Source: an uncultured Gammaproteobacteria bacterium | Lineage (GTDB): Bacteria; Pseudomonadota; Gammaproteobacteria; Steroidobacterales; Foliamicaceae | Direction: 5' to 3' | Assembly (NCBI GenBank): GCA_951828235.1 | Contig: OX639965.1 | Coordinates: forward strand, 2,104,212 to 2,168,211 | Length of the DNA stretch: 64,000 nucleotides | Part shown: positions 1 through 9,657 of the stretch, one piece after another | Position numbering within the stretch: the first letter of the stretch is position 1 | Layout of the letters: every line of letters begins with the position of its first letter | Position numbers and translations under genes: made by a program | The notes under the pieces: generated by a model | The model's input: the letters and a program-made list of their open reading frames with translations, nothing else | The model's database searches: none | What the model was told of the DNA's origin: nothing

Positions 1-2
1 TG

Positions 3-539
3 GGCGACTGGAGAGTAACGCGCAAGCGCACCCGGCCCACCTGGCGTCCGCCCAAGTCCATCATCGCGGAGTACGCGGCCGACGGCGAAGTATTGCCGCG
101 GGTCGTTCCGCCCGGGCCCGACAATCCCCTGGGCGATTACGCGATAAACCTCTCCGCGCCGGGTTATCTGATCCATGGCACCAACAAGCCGCGCGGAGTG
201 GGCATGCAGGTGACCCACGGCTGCCTGCGGATGCTGCCGGAGGACATCGAGTGGCTGTTCCCTCAGGTGCCCACCGGACTGCCGGTGACCATCGTCAATC
301 AGCCGGTCAAGGTGGGCCTGCGTAACGGCAGGCTGTACCTGGAGGCGCATCCGGCGCTGGAGGATCGGGGGCCGGAAGAAATCGACCGGCTGATCGAACG
401 GATCAGGGACTCGGCGCAGGCGGCGCGGGCCCTGCTGGACGTGCAGGCGATGCGCCGCGTATTGATCGAAAGGCGCGGCGTTCCTACGCCGATTTCTCCG
501 TCCCGGGAGTCCGTTCAGACGGTTGCCCACGGACGCTGA
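3..539 (+). CDS. L,D-transpeptidase (ErfK/YbiS/YnhG family), 5'-truncated by window edge
   Basis: The reading frame is open from base 3, so the gene begins before the window; the first in-window start-like codon (TTG at 93) is internal. The visible part contains the YkuD-domain signature: an HGTNKP segment (about 168-195) and the catalytic HGCLRM motif with the Cys codon at 222-224. This family cross-links peptidoglycan stems or attaches Lpp-type lipoproteins to peptidoglycan in the periplasm, using the Cys as nucleophile. The next gene downstream, 687-1004, is an Lpp-like lipoprotein ending in Lys, which suggests that this enzyme is its anchoring partner. Signal peptide and N-terminus are not visible. 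Family assignment is firm; the substrate is inference. Confidence 0.9.
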   Translation, partial: GDWRVTRKRTRPTWRPPKSIIAEYAADGEVLPRVVPPGPDNPLGDYAINLSAPGYLIHGTNKPRGVGMQVTHGCLRMLPEDIEWLFPQVPTGLPVTIVNQPVKVGLRNGRLYLEAHPALEDRGPEEIDRLIERIRDSAQAARALLDVQAMRRVLIERRGVPTPISPSRESVQTVAHGR

Positions 540-600
540 AGGCTATTCGTCGGAGCGTTTCCGGATCGGGGAAAAGGAGCCCCCAAAATACCCTGATCTC

Positions 601-630
601 TTGCAATTTTCGGCGGGCTGGGCGAATATA
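601..630 (+). promoter_or_regulatory. candidate sigma-70 promoter of the Lpp-like gene
   Basis: TTGCAA (601-606) and AATATA (625-630) are separated by 18 bp in the 147-bp gap before the lipoprotein gene. The match is partial, so this is only a candidate. The gene itself has a good ribosome-binding site, AGAGGA at 676-681, five bases before the ATG. Confidence 0.35.
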
Positions 631-686
631 CGCTCCGTGCGCCGAATTCAGGTGCGCTTAACAGGCCTAACACCCAGAGGACCTTC

Positions 687-1004
687 ATGAAAAAGACCAG
701 ACTTGTTGTTGCTCTGCTCGGAGCACCGGCGGTTGCGGTGGCCATGTCCGGCTGCTGCACCGCGGGGATGGACGAAATGGCCGCCAAGATCGATGCCGGT
801 GCTGCGGCGATGGGCAGCCGACTGTCCGCCATTGAGGGCAGGATCGGCGATCTGGAAGCTGCTCAGCGTCAGACTGCCTCCGAAGTGGAGCGGGCGAGCG
901 TAACCGCCGAGCGTGCGGCTGAGGCGGCCGCAGAGGCGAAAGCCTCGGCGGACGCGACCAGCGAACGCACGGATCGCATATTCGAGCAGAACCAGCAGAA
1001 ATAG
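687..1004 (+). CDS. Lpp/OprI-like murein lipoprotein
   Basis: A 105-residue protein with a lipoprotein signal peptide: Lys-Lys at 3-4, a hydrophobic core to about residue 20 and a lipobox ending Met-Ser-Gly-Cys, predicting lipidation on Cys23 (a second Cys follows at 24). The mature part is an Ala-rich, heptad-like helix with regularly spaced Ala and Glu/Arg (about 45-95), as in the alanine-zipper OprI/Lpp lipoproteins. The protein ends in Gln-Gln-Lys; in Escherichia coli Lpp the C-terminal Lys is the residue joined to peptidoglycan. The preceding gene encodes an L,D-transpeptidase, the enzyme class that makes this link. Start chosen at ATG 687 from the AGAGGA site. Sequence identity to Lpp itself is low, so the name is by architecture. 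Confidence 0.8.
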   Translation: MKKTRLVVALLGAPAVAVAMSGCCTAGMDEMAAKIDAGAAAMGSRLSAIEGRIGDLEAAQRQTASEVERASVTAERAAEAAAEAKASADATSERTDRIFEQNQQK

Positions 1005-1014
1005 TCTCCCCGAA

Positions 1015-1047
1015 GTAAGGCGGCCGTGACAATCGCGGCCGCCTTAC
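1015..1047 (+). terminator. strong hairpin terminator after the Lpp-like gene
   Basis: A perfect 12-bp GC-rich inverted repeat (arms 1015-1026 and 1036-1047, 9-base loop) begins 11 bases after the lipoprotein stop. There is no long T-run after it, so intrinsic termination is likely but not certain. Confidence 0.7.
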
Positions 1048-1187
1048 CTGTTCCAGCACCGGTTCAATGGCCAGGCCGGGCCTTCCGGAACCTCCAGCTA
1101 CTCCGCGCATTGCGCAAGGCGCGGTGCAATACACTTTTCCCTCCATTACACGCCCCTTGGGAGTGTGGGCAGTGGTGTGCGGGCAGT

Positions 1188-1207
1188 AGTGCGGGTATGC
1201 CCGCACT
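1188..1207 (-). terminator. hairpin at the 3' end of the gsp operon
   Basis: AGTGCGGG (1188-1195) and CCCGCACT (1200-1207) form an 8-bp stem with a four-base loop, five bases beyond the gspF stop codon. It probably ends the leftward gspCDEF transcript. No T-run is evident. Confidence 0.5.
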
Positions 1208-1212
1208 CCTCC

Positions 1213-2421
1213 CTATTGGCCGACAAGGCGGTTCATTTCGAAGATCGGCATCAGGATCGACAGCACGATCAGCAGGACGAAGCCGCCAACGAGCAGGATC
1301 AGTACGGGTTGCAGCAGGGAGGTCAGCGTATTGATGCGCGCCGACAGGTCCCGTTCCTGGGTTTCTGCCGCGCGGCCCAGCAGTCGATGCAGTTCTCCGC
1401 TGGCTTCTCCGCTGGCGATAAGCTGTATGCAAAGAGGCGGAAACAGTCCGCTGCGGTCCAGCGCCTCGGCCGCGGGTTTGCCCTCGCTGACCTCCTCGGC
1501 CGCATCCATCGCAGCTTCGCGCATGGGCAGATTGGTCAGCATGCGCGCGGCTACCCGCAGAGACTCCCACACGGAAACGCCGGCTTCGGTGAGCGTGGCG
1601 AGCGATTGCATCAGGCGGGCGGAATTCAGTTCGCGGGAAAGCGCGCCGAACAGCGGCGTGCGGAGGACCAGCTTGTGCAATCGCGAACGCGCTGCCGGAA
1701 GTCGCAACGCGCGCGCCAGGAGGGCGCCGCCAGCGGCCGCAAGCAGCAGCGCCAGCCAGCCGTAGGTGCGGGCGAAGTCGCTTACCGTCATCAGCATGCG
1801 CGTGAGCAGCGGCAGTTCAACCCCGCTGTCCACGAATACCGGAGTGACCTGCGGCACGACATAAACGAGCATCAGGCTTACGATCGCCAGGCTGAATACG
1901 GTCAGCACCATCGGGTAGGCCAGCGCCGCGCGCACTTGCTGGCGCAGCGCCTGGCGCTTCTCGAAGTGTTCCGCCAGCCGTTCCAGCACTTCCTCAAGGC
2001 GGCCGATGCGCTCGCCGGCTCCGACTGTCGCGACCAGCAATTCCGGAAAAGTCCGTCGCGACGCGCTCAAGGCCTCGGCAAAGCTGTAGCCTTCCTGCAC
2101 ACGTGCGCGCACCCCCATCAATACTTCGCTGTACCGCGCGCGCTGCGCAACGAGCGCGTTGAGGGCCGCATCCAGCGTCAGGCCGCCGCGCAGCAGCGTG
2201 GCCAGCTGACGGGTAAGCCGGGCCAGGGCCTCACTGCCGAGCCCGCGCCTCCGGCCGGGCCGGAGACGGCTTGCGAGACCCGTCGACGCGGGGCGCACGT
2301 CGAGCGGGCGCAAGCCCTGCTCGCGCAGCAGGCCGCGCACATGACGCGGATTGTCGCCTTCGATATTGCCGCGCCTGCGTCGGCCGCCTTCGTCCAGAGC
2401 CAGGAAACTCCACTGGGCCAC
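1213..2421 (-). CDS. gspF: type II secretion inner-membrane platform protein GspF
   Basis: A 402-residue protein with the duplicated T2SSF domain (about 75-190 and 275-395). Each half ends in hydrophobic segments (about 165-195, 220-240 and 370-392), matching the usual three-transmembrane GspF topology. GspF is the cytoplasmic-membrane platform protein that couples the GspE ATPase to pseudopilus assembly. It begins at a GTG 12 bases after the gspE stop and is last in the minus-strand gspC-D-E-F block. In most T2SS operons gspG (major pseudopilin) comes next; here the operon ends at a hairpin and the pseudopilin genes are not in the window. Confidence 0.93.
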   Translation of the reverse strand: MAQWSFLALDEGGRRRRGNIEGDNPRHVRGLLREQGLRPLDVRPASTGLASRLRPGRRRGLGSEALARLTRQLATLLRGGLTLDAALNALVAQRARYSEVLMGVRARVQEGYSFAEALSASRRTFPELLVATVGAGERIGRLEEVLERLAEHFEKRQALRQQVRAALAYPMVLTVFSLAIVSLMLVYVVPQVTPVFVDSGVELPLLTRMLMTVSDFARTYGWLALLLAAAGGALLARALRLPAARSRLHKLVLRTPLFGALSRELNSARLMQSLATLTEAGVSVWESLRVAARMLTNLPMREAAMDAAEEVSEGKPAAEALDRSGLFPPLCIQLIASGEASGELHRLLGRAAETQERDLSARINTLTSLLQPVLILLVGGFVLLIVLSILMPIFEMNRLVGQ

Positions 2422-2433
2422 AGGCGACCCGCC

Positions 2434-3900
2434 TTAGTCCTCGCTGGTTACGCGCAATACCTCTTCGAGTGACGTGAGGCCCTCGCGCACCTTGTCCAGT
2501 CCATTTGATCGCAGCGGCGGCGTATCCTTCCGGGCTTCGGCTTCCAGATGCCGTTCCGGCGCACCGTCATGTATGAGTTTGCGCAGGCGGTCACTAACGC
2601 TGATCAATTCATAGATGCCGGTGCGGCCCCGGTAGCCGCCGCCGTCGGCCGCGGCAACGGGCCCCGGGCGAAAGAGCGTGGGCGCTTCATCGGCGCTGAT
2701 TTCCATCAGGGCGCACTCGTATTCGCCGGGCGAGTAGGCGTCGCGGGATTCCGGGTCAAGCTTGCGAACCAGCCGCTGCGCCAGGATTCCCTGCAGACTG
2801 GAAGAAATCAGAAAGGGCTCCAGTCCCATGTCGCGCAATCGGGTTACGGCGCCTACGGCGGTGTTGGTGTGCAGGGTAGTAAAGACCAGGTGACCGGTAA
2901 GGCTGGCGCGCACCGCGATTTCCGCGGTTTCCAGGTCGCGGATCTCACCCACCATGACCACGTCCGGGTCCTGGCGCAGGATGGCGCGCAGCCCGCGCGC
3001 GAAGGTCAGGCCAACGCGTGTATTGACCTGCGTCTGGCCTACTCCGTCGAGGTAGTACTCCACCGGGTCTTCCACCGTCATGATGTTGCGTGTGCTGTCG
3101 TTTATTCGTTCCAGCGCGGCGTACAAGGTGGTGGTCTTGCCCGAACCGGTGGGGCCGGTAACCAGTACGATTCCGTGCGGGCGCTCAATGAGCTTTTCCG
3201 TGCGCGCAAGCGTCCGCGCATCCATGCCCAGCGATTCGAGGTCCAGCCGGCCGGACTGCTTGTCCAGGAGCCTCAGGACCACGCGCTCGCCGTGTATCCC
3301 CGGCAGCGTGGAAACCCGCACATCGACCGCCCGACCCGCGATCCGCAGTGAAATGCGGCCGTCCTGTGGCAGGCGTTTCTCGGCGATGTCGAGGTCCGCC
3401 ATGACCTTGGCGCGGGAGATCACCAGCGGGCTCAGGCCCCGGCGGAGTTTCAGCGTCTCGCGAAGGACGCCGTCGACGCGGAAGCGCACGTTCAGGTTGA
3501 ATTCGCCCGGCTCCAGGTGAACGTCGGAAGCGCCGGTTCGGATCGCGGACGCCAGCACCGCATTGAGCAGGCGGATGATCGGAGCGTCGTTGTCGCTGTC
3601 AAGCAGATCGGAAGGGGCCGGCAGTTCCCGCGCCAGGGCGCCGAGCTCGGTGTCCTCGTCGAGGTCTTCGGCAATCGACAGCGCGCTGTCCGCGCCGCTT
3701 TCGTAGCGGGCCCTGAGGCGCCGGTCGAATTCTTGCGCTTCGATCAGTTTCGGACGAAGGGGCCGGCCCGCGACGCGGCCGGCCTCGGCCAGCCCCGCCA
3801 GTCCGGCGCCGGCCCGCACCAGGGCGATCAGCTCGCCTTCCGGTCCCGGCGTCAGCAGCACGCCGTGGCGCCGCGCGAAACTGAAGGGCAGGGCGTTCAA
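2434..3900 (-). CDS. gspE: type II secretion ATPase GspE (tetracysteine motif lost)
   Basis: A 488-residue secretion ATPase with Walker A GPTGSGKT at 249-256, an Asp box/Walker B stretch (DPDVVMVGEIRD, 311-322) and a His box near 338-345. It powers pseudopilus extension from the cytoplasmic face of the inner membrane. The start is a TTG whose last bases overlap the gspD stop (TTGA), implying translational coupling. Oddity: the C-terminal zinc-binding CxxC...CxxC element normal in GspE is missing. At the expected positions the residues are Asp382/Ser385 and about Val415/Ala418, although the loop length is kept. Core ATPase motifs are intact, so the gene looks functional. Confidence 0.93.
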   Translation of the reverse strand: MNALPFSFARRHGVLLTPGPEGELIALVRAGAGLAGLAEAGRVAGRPLRPKLIEAQEFDRRLRARYESGADSALSIAEDLDEDTELGALARELPAPSDLLDSDNDAPIIRLLNAVLASAIRTGASDVHLEPGEFNLNVRFRVDGVLRETLKLRRGLSPLVISRAKVMADLDIAEKRLPQDGRISLRIAGRAVDVRVSTLPGIHGERVVLRLLDKQSGRLDLESLGMDARTLARTEKLIERPHGIVLVTGPTGSGKTTTLYAALERINDSTRNIMTVEDPVEYYLDGVGQTQVNTRVGLTFARGLRAILRQDPDVVMVGEIRDLETAEIAVRASLTGHLVFTTLHTNTAVGAVTRLRDMGLEPFLISSSLQGILAQRLVRKLDPESRDAYSPGEYECALMEISADEAPTLFRPGPVAAADGGGYRGRTGIYELISVSDRLRKLIHDGAPERHLEAEARKDTPPLRSNGLDKVREGLTSLEEVLRVTSED

Positions 3901-5855
3901 TCCGAATCCGAGCTCGCGCCTTCTTCGGACCCCTGGCTGTCCTCGTCCTCAGAGCCGGCCGATTCGTCGCCGAAATCGAAGGCATCCTCGAGCTCGGGCA
4001 GCTGCGTGCTCCCGCCTGTGATCGATTGCACGATTTGCCTGCGGCGCAGGTAGTCGTACTTGACGTTGGTGGCGGCGTCGGCCTGGGCGGAGTCTCGCAG
4101 GATGGTGGGACGGATGAACAGCATCAGGTTGGTTTTCTCGCGGGTCTGGCCGCTGGCGCGGAACAGTGCGCCGATCAGAGGCAGGCTTCCGAGCACGGGC
4201 ACCGACTGGCGGCTCTCGCGGACCTTGTCCTGGATCAGTCCTCCCAGCACCAGCGTGCCTCTGTCTTCCACGATCACTGCGGTTTGCAGTTCGCGGGTAT
4301 TGGTTACCAGATCGACGGCGCCCGCCACCGCCGGCGCCAGTTCGGACAAGGACTGATCGATTTCCAGCCGCACGGCGTCGCCCTGGTTGATCCGCGGCGT
4401 GATCTTGAGCTTAAGGCCGATGTCGTTGCGGCCCACGGTGGTAAAGGGCCGGATTTGACCATCGGCGCTGCTGGGGTTGATGCCCGAACTGGCGTAGCTT
4501 CCCGTTACTAAGGGCACGTTCTGACCCACCGTTATTGTGGCTTCCTGGTTGTCCAGCGTGACCACCATGGGAGTGCCCAGGATATTCGATCCCTCGGTGT
4601 TCTCCACTGCGCTGATCAGTGCCGCAAAACTCAATCCATCGTCGCGTACCCGCCCGACCGCGAAGCCGGCGCCGGGTCCCAGCGCCTCGGCCGCCACCGC
4701 CCGGCCCTGGTCCGTGTTCGAAAGCGATCCGGCGACCAGTTCGCGCAGGCTGGTCCCGGATGCCGGGAAATCGGTGCTGCCGAGCGCGCGTTGCGGGTCG
4801 TAGGCGGCCCAGTTGACTCCAAGCTGATTGGCCCGTTCCGCGCTGACCTCGGCGATCAGGACCTCGACCAGCACCTGCGCGCGGCGGATGTCGAGCTGGT
4901 CCACCACCGCCAGCATCTGCCGCATCACGGCTGGTGGCGCGTCCATGATCAGCGCGTTGGTCGCAACGTCGGCAGTCACCAACACCCGCTTTTCCTCGGT
5001 GCTTTCATCCTGGAACTGGGTCGAGAGTTGCCCCGCAAGGTTTTCCGAATCAGCGTAGTTCAGATAGCGAACGCGAGTGTCGCCGCCTTCAACCAGGGGA
5101 GTATCGAGGTGCGCTACCAGGGCGCGGAGCTCAAGGCGCCGGTGCTGCTCGCCGCCGAGCAGGACGCTGTTCGTGCGATCGTCGGCCACCGCCAGGTTGA
5201 AGGAGGCGTCGGCCCCCACCGCCACGTCGTTCAGTACGCGCACGACGTCGCGGGCGCTGGCGTGCTCCAGCCCGATGACCTCGACCGGCTGGTCGTTTTT
5301 CCGGTCGATGCGTTGTACTACGCGCGCCACCTTGTTCACGTTGGATCCGCGACCGGAGAGGATCAGCACGTTGGTAGGCGGATGGGCCGCCACATGCGCG
5401 CCGGGCGACATCATCGGGCGAACGATGGGCACCAGGCCCTGGGCGTCCACGTTGGCCACCGACAGAACGAGGGTCTGAAGCTCGTCGTTCGCCGATGAAT
5501 CCGGCCCCGCGCCGGCAAAAATCCGCATGGTCCGGTCCGGAGAAAGCCGGATGACGGGACCCGAAGGCACGGCGACGATGCCGTGCGCGCTCAGCATCGA
5601 AAGGAACGCTTCGTAGTACGCCTCAGGAGACAAGGGCTGCGATCCGAACAGATTCACCTTCCTGTCCGCTCCCACCTGGGGATCGATCACGAAATTCCTT
5701 CCCGTGGCCTCGGCAACGGCCTCCACCACCTCCTGAAGGTCGGTGTCGCGATAGTTGAGCCTGACCGTGTCCTGCTGGGCGAATGCCAGTCCCATAAGCA
5801 GCAGCACGGCCGTCGCCGGCCACTTCCGGAAAGTCTTGATTCGGATAGGACTCAT
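3897..5855 (-). CDS. gspD: type II secretion secretin GspD
   Basis: A 652-residue outer-membrane secretin. Residues 1-27 form a signal peptide; an N0 domain follows (about 28-100), then repeated N1-N3 ring domains, and the C-terminal secretin pore domain (about 400-600) with the family motif VPVLGSLPLIGALF. The C-terminal 45 residues are very acidic and Ser-rich. I place the start at ATG 5855, not the upstream TTG 5861, because GAGGG lies seven bases before it. It follows gspC by 10 bases and overlaps gspE by four. It forms the channel through which folded proteins leave the periplasm. No pilotin gene is visible. Confidence 0.93.
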   Translation of the reverse strand: MSPIRIKTFRKWPATAVLLLMGLAFAQQDTVRLNYRDTDLQEVVEAVAEATGRNFVIDPQVGADRKVNLFGSQPLSPEAYYEAFLSMLSAHGIVAVPSGPVIRLSPDRTMRIFAGAGPDSSANDELQTLVLSVANVDAQGLVPIVRPMMSPGAHVAAHPPTNVLILSGRGSNVNKVARVVQRIDRKNDQPVEVIGLEHASARDVVRVLNDVAVGADASFNLAVADDRTNSVLLGGEQHRRLELRALVAHLDTPLVEGGDTRVRYLNYADSENLAGQLSTQFQDESTEEKRVLVTADVATNALIMDAPPAVMRQMLAVVDQLDIRRAQVLVEVLIAEVSAERANQLGVNWAAYDPQRALGSTDFPASGTSLRELVAGSLSNTDQGRAVAAEALGPGAGFAVGRVRDDGLSFAALISAVENTEGSNILGTPMVVTLDNQEATITVGQNVPLVTGSYASSGINPSSADGQIRPFTTVGRNDIGLKLKITPRINQGDAVRLEIDQSLSELAPAVAGAVDLVTNTRELQTAVIVEDRGTLVLGGLIQDKVRESRQSVPVLGSLPLIGALFRASGQTREKTNLMLFIRPTILRDSAQADAATNVKYDYLRRRQIVQSITGGSTQLPELEDAFDFGDESAGSEDEDSQGSEEGASSDSD

Positions 5856-5865
5856 CTGCAAACCC

Positions 5866-6687
5866 TCACATGGCCAGCAACCCGAAATTGCCGCTGCCTA
5901 CGCTTATTTCCAATTGTTCGCCGTCACGCCGTATGGTGAGCATCATATCGTTTCCCCCGCTCATTTCCTGTCTGGCCTGCGCCATGTTGTCAGGGTCGAA
6001 GGGAACGCCGTTGACGGCGACGAGCAGGTCGCCGGACACCAGGCCCAGGCTGTCAAACCAGGCCCTGCGTGCACGCGGAGTCAGCCGGTAGCCCTCCATT
6101 CTGCCGTCGCCATCCATGACCGGCTCCATGTTGACAAGTTGCGAGAGCGACTCCCGCGGCAGCGCCCTCAGCTCGGCGCCGATGACGCCGGCGGCCGCGC
6201 GTCGGCTCGGTGAGGCCACCGCGCGCCCCCGGAGGCTCAGGTCGCTGAGCGGAAGACGGAGTACGTCGCCGCCGCGCCGAAGCAGCACTTCGTTGGGCCT
6301 TACTTCCTGCAGACTGATTCCGGAAGCCACTGTTTCTCCGATGAAATAGGTGTCGGATGCCCCGCCCGTCTCGATGATGGCATGCGCCAGCTTCCGGTTG
6401 GCGCTGGCTACCACTCCGGTCAGGCGAAAGTTCCCGTTGCGCAAGACGGCCGGCGCGCCACCCACGCTGCCGCGCTGAGCCGGTGTGCCGAACAGGCCGC
6501 TGCCCGGGGCGCCCTCGCTCCTGTCCGGAGCTGAAACCGAGGGTCTGGCGCTGGTCGCTGCCGGCGGTTCGAACCGCGCCAGTTCCCATGCCGTCAATGC
6601 AATTTCCGCCAGCAGCCAGACTGCCAGGCCCAGCAGAGCAAGCGACGGCAAGCGTCGGAGCAGTCCGCCGCTATTCCCGAAATTCAT
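5866..6687 (-). CDS. gspC: type II secretion protein GspC (PDZ type)
   Basis: A 273-residue bitopic inner-membrane protein: a cytoplasmic start, one transmembrane helix at about 14-34, a Pro-rich linker, a homology region (about 75-150) that binds the GspD N0 domain, and a C-terminal PDZ domain (about 175-270, including the [13 protein letters not shown] core). GspC connects the inner-membrane platform with the secretin and helps select substrates. First gene of the minus-strand gsp block; divergent from clpS with 64 bases between starts, where both promoters must lie. Confidence 0.88.
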   Translation of the reverse strand: MNFGNSGGLLRRLPSLALLGLAVWLLAEIALTAWELARFEPPAATSARPSVSAPDRSEGAPGSGLFGTPAQRGSVGGAPAVLRNGNFRLTGVVASANRKLAHAIIETGGASDTYFIGETVASGISLQEVRPNEVLLRRGGDVLRLPLSDLSLRGRAVASPSRRAAAGVIGAELRALPRESLSQLVNMEPVMDGDGRMEGYRLTPRARRAWFDSLGLVSGDLLVAVNGVPFDPDNMAQARQEMSGGNDMMLTIRRDGEQLEISVGSGNFGLLAM

Positions 6688-6751
6688 GCGAAACGTCCAC
6701 GCTTGCGGTGCGTTGTTGCAGACAGATTGTGATAACTTTCATGCCGGATCA

Positions 6752-7084
6752 ATGAACAAGCCAACCGACAAAGATCGCCAGCATACTTTTGGCAGCGCCC
6801 CGGAAACCGAGGTCGCGCCACCGGAGGTTGACCGCCCATCACTGTATCGCGTCGTGCTGCTCAACGACGACTATACGCCGATGGAGTTTGTCGTGCAGAT
6901 GTTACAGAAATTATTCGGTTACGGACGTGAGAAGGCAACCCGGATCATGCTGGAAGTGCATATGAAGGGACGTGGCGTATGCGGGGTGTTTTCTTTCGAG
7001 ATCGCCGAGACTCGCGCCGCCCAGGTGCTGGACTACGCGCGCCGCCATGAACACCCGCTTGCCTGCGTGGTCGAGAAGGCTTAG
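6752..7084 (+). CDS. clpS: ATP-dependent Clp protease adaptor ClpS
   Basis: A 110-residue adaptor with the conserved [12 protein letters not shown] segment, which forms the N-degron pocket, and the HMKGRG...C motif. ClpS delivers N-end-rule substrates to ClpAP. The open frame extends upstream, but ATG 6752 gives the usual length with a short unstructured N-terminal tail. It is followed 28 bases later by clpA. Confidence 0.95.
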   Translation: MNKPTDKDRQHTFGSAPETEVAPPEVDRPSLYRVVLLNDDYTPMEFVVQMLQKLFGYGREKATRIMLEVHMKGRGVCGVFSFEIAETRAAQVLDYARRHEHPLACVVEKA

Positions 7085-7112
7085 TGTTCGCCCCACGCCA
7101 GGTTGTACGAAG

Positions 7113-9371
7113 ATGCTGAGCCGAGAACTCGAGATTTGCCTTTCCAACGCGCTGGTGCGCGCCCGGGAAAGCCGCCATGAATTCCTGACGGCGGAGCACC
7201 TGCTGCTGGCGCTGACCAGCAGTCCGGTCGTGGCGGAGATCCTGGGGGCCTGCGAAGCGGACGTGGATGATCTGGCCCGCGCGCTGGAGGAGCACCTCGA
7301 GGAAACCATGCCGACTCTGGGCGTGGAGGCGGACCGGCAGACCCGGCCCACGCGCGCCTTCGACCGGATACTCAAGCGGGCCATGGCGCATGTCCAGAAC
7401 AGCGGTGTGAAGGAAGTCAGCTCGGCCAATGTGCTGGTGGCGCTGTTTGCCGAGAACCAGACCTTCGCCGTGAGCGAGTTGAACCGGCAGGGTGTTACCC
7501 GCCTGGATGTTGTGAACTACATTTCCCACGGAATTTCGCGGGCCAGGCCTTCGCCGGACGGGGACGCGGCCGATGACTCCCCCGAAGCGGGCCCCAGAAG
7601 GGCCCTGGAGGTCTACGCCGCCAACCTCAACGAACGGGCCCGAAGCGGCCGCATCGACCCCCTGGTCGGGCGTCTCAATGAAATAGAGCGCGCCATGCAG
7701 GTGCTCAGCCGCCGGCGCAAGAACAACCCGCTGTTCGTGGGCGACGCCGGCGTCGGCAAGACCGCCCTGGCCGAGGGGCTGGCGCTGATGATGGTGAGCG
7801 AGGACGTGCCTCAGGCGCTGGAGGGCTGCACCCTTTACGCGCTGGACATGGGCGCGCTGCTGGCCGGCACGCGCTACCGCGGGGATTTCGAGAAGCGCCT
7901 GAAGTCGCTGGTCAACGAGCTGGCCGAGGAGGAAGGCGCAATCCTGTTTATCGACGAGATTCACACGGTGATCGGCGCCGGCGCCGCGTCCGGCGGGATG
8001 CTGGATGCCTCGAACATCATCAAGCCCGTGCTGGCCAACGGCGACCTGCGCTGCATCGGCTCGACCACCTACAAGGAGTATCGCGGAGTTTTCGAGCGCG
8101 ACCGGGCCCTGGCCAGGCGCTTCCAGAAGATCGACGTACCCGAACCCAGCGTGGACGAAACCTACGAGATCCTTTGCGGGCTCAGGAGCCGTTTTGAGGA
8201 CCACCACAAGGCCACGTACGACGACGACGCCCTGCGCGCCGCCGCCGAGCTTGCCGCCCGTCATATCGGAGACCGCTGCCTGCCGGACAAGGCCATCGAC
8301 GTGGTCGACGAAGCGGGGGCGCGGCTCAAGCTCAACGCGCAGGCCGGGGAAGAACTGACCGTTGACGTGGCGCAGATCGAGACCGTGGTGGCGCAGATGG
8401 CCGGCATACCGCCGCGCAGCGTTTCGGCCTCGGACCGCGAATTGCTGGAGCAGTTGGAAAGCAACCTGAAGCGCGTGATTTTCGGCCAGGATCCGGCCAT
8501 TGAGGCGCTGTCCTCGGCTATCCGCATGGCCCGCTCGGGTCTGCGCGAAGCCGAAAAACCGGTGGGGAGCCTCCTGTTTGCCGGACCTACCGGGGTAGGC
8601 AAGACCGAAGTGACGCGCCAGCTTGCCTATTGCCTGGGCCTGGAGCTGCTGCGTTTCGACATGTCCGAGTACATGGAGCGCCACACGGCCTCGCGGCTGA
8701 TCGGAGCGCCGCCGGGGTACGTGGGCTTCGACCAGGGCGGACAGCTCACCGAAGCGGTTACCCGCCATCCGCACTGCGTCTTGCTGCTGGACGAAATCGA
8801 GAAGGCCCATCCGGACGTATTCAACCTGCTGCTGCAGGTCATGGATCACGGCACGCTTACCGACAACAATGGACGCAAGGCGGACTTCAGTCACGTAATC
8901 GTGGTCATGACCACCAACGCCGGCGCCCGCGAGGCGGCCCGCGGGTCCATGGGCTTTACGCCGCAGGATCATTCCAGCGACTCCCTGTCCGCGATCGAAA
9001 AGATTTTCTCGCCGGAGTTCCGCAATCGCCTGGACGGCGTGATTCAGTTTGGGGCGCTGGAGCACGATTCGGTGCTGCGGGTCGTGGAGAAACTGGTGCT
9101 GGAGCTTGAGGCTCAGTTGCAGGGCAAGAACGTTACTCTGGTGCTGGAAGACGAGGCCCGTGAGTGGATTGCCAGGCGCGGGTATGACCGTAAAATGGGC
9201 GCCCGACCCATGGCGCGCGTAATCCAGGAGCACATCAAGAAGCCGCTGGCCGAGCGGATGCTGTTCGGCGACCTGCAGGAAGGCGGGCGCCTGCTGGTGC
9301 AACTCGAAGACTCAGGCGAGGGACTGACCCTGGAAATTGATGAGCGCGAGATGGTCGAGGAAGAACAATGA
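7113..9371 (+). CDS. clpA: ATP-dependent Clp protease ATP-binding subunit ClpA
   Basis: A 752-residue AAA+ unfoldase, near the E. coli length. Order of domains: Clp N-domain (1-145), first AAA+ module with Walker A GDAGVGKT (210-217), second AAA+ module with Walker A GPTGVGKT (about 490-497), and the D2-small domain. It unfolds substrates and feeds them to ClpP. The ClpP-docking loop reads MGF where E. coli has IGL. The start is ATG 7113; the longer open frame upstream overlaps clpS and lacks family similarity. ClpP is not in the window. Confidence 0.95.
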   Translation: MLSRELEICLSNALVRARESRHEFLTAEHLLLALTSSPVVAEILGACEADVDDLARALEEHLEETMPTLGVEADRQTRPTRAFDRILKRAMAHVQNSGVKEVSSANVLVALFAENQTFAVSELNRQGVTRLDVVNYISHGISRARPSPDGDAADDSPEAGPRRALEVYAANLNERARSGRIDPLVGRLNEIERAMQVLSRRRKNNPLFVGDAGVGKTALAEGLALMMVSEDVPQALEGCTLYALDMGALLAGTRYRGDFEKRLKSLVNELAEEEGAILFIDEIHTVIGAGAASGGMLDASNIIKPVLANGDLRCIGSTTYKEYRGVFERDRALARRFQKIDVPEPSVDETYEILCGLRSRFEDHHKATYDDDALRAAAELAARHIGDRCLPDKAIDVVDEAGARLKLNAQAGEELTVDVAQIETVVAQMAGIPPRSVSASDRELLEQLESNLKRVIFGQDPAIEALSSAIRMARSGLREAEKPVGSLLFAGPTGVGKTEVTRQLAYCLGLELLRFDMSEYMERHTASRLIGAPPGYVGFDQGGQLTEAVTRHPHCVLLLDEIEKAHPDVFNLLLQVMDHGTLTDNNGRKADFSHVIVVMTTNAGAREAARGSMGFTPQDHSSDSLSAIEKIFSPEFRNRLDGVIQFGALEHDSVLRVVEKLVLELEAQLQGKNVTLVLEDEAREWIARRGYDRKMGARPMARVIQEHIKKPLAERMLFGDLQEGGRLLVQLEDSGEGLTLEIDEREMVEEEQ

Positions 9372-9401
9372 CCTTTCCCTCCGTGCAAGGGTAGCCGTAC
9401 T

Positions 9402-9620
9402 GTGGCGAAGCAGGAACCCATACAGTTTCAGGGGATAGTCACCGAGACGCTGCCCAACACGACTTTCCGTGTCACCCTGGACAACGGGCACATGGTAATG
9501 GCGCACATTTCCGGCAAGATGCGCAAGCACTACATTCGCATCCTTACCGGAGACCGGGTAACGGTGGAATTGACCCCCTATGATCTGAGCAAGGGCCGCA
9601 TCGTATATAGAGAAAGGTAA
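9402..9620 (+). CDS. infA: translation initiation factor IF-1
   Basis: A 72-residue OB-fold protein starting at GTG 9402, with the complete IF-1 sequence from [11 protein letters not shown] to the KGRIVYRER end. IF-1 binds the 30S A site during initiation. The clpS-clpA-infA order is the standard gammaproteobacterial arrangement and is a useful taxonomic anchor. The serW tRNA found between clpA and infA in E. coli is absent, since the gap is only 30 bases. Confidence 0.97.
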   Translation: MAKQEPIQFQGIVTETLPNTTFRVTLDNGHMVMAHISGKMRKHYIRILTGDRVTVELTPYDLSKGRIVYRER

Positions 9621-9657
9621 CGGAGCGAAGGCTTCCCGCGTTCGGCACTACGATCCC

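Noticed and set aside
6945..9302. 785-codon open frame on the minus strand
   Set aside because: Antisense shadow of clpA with no recognisable domain.
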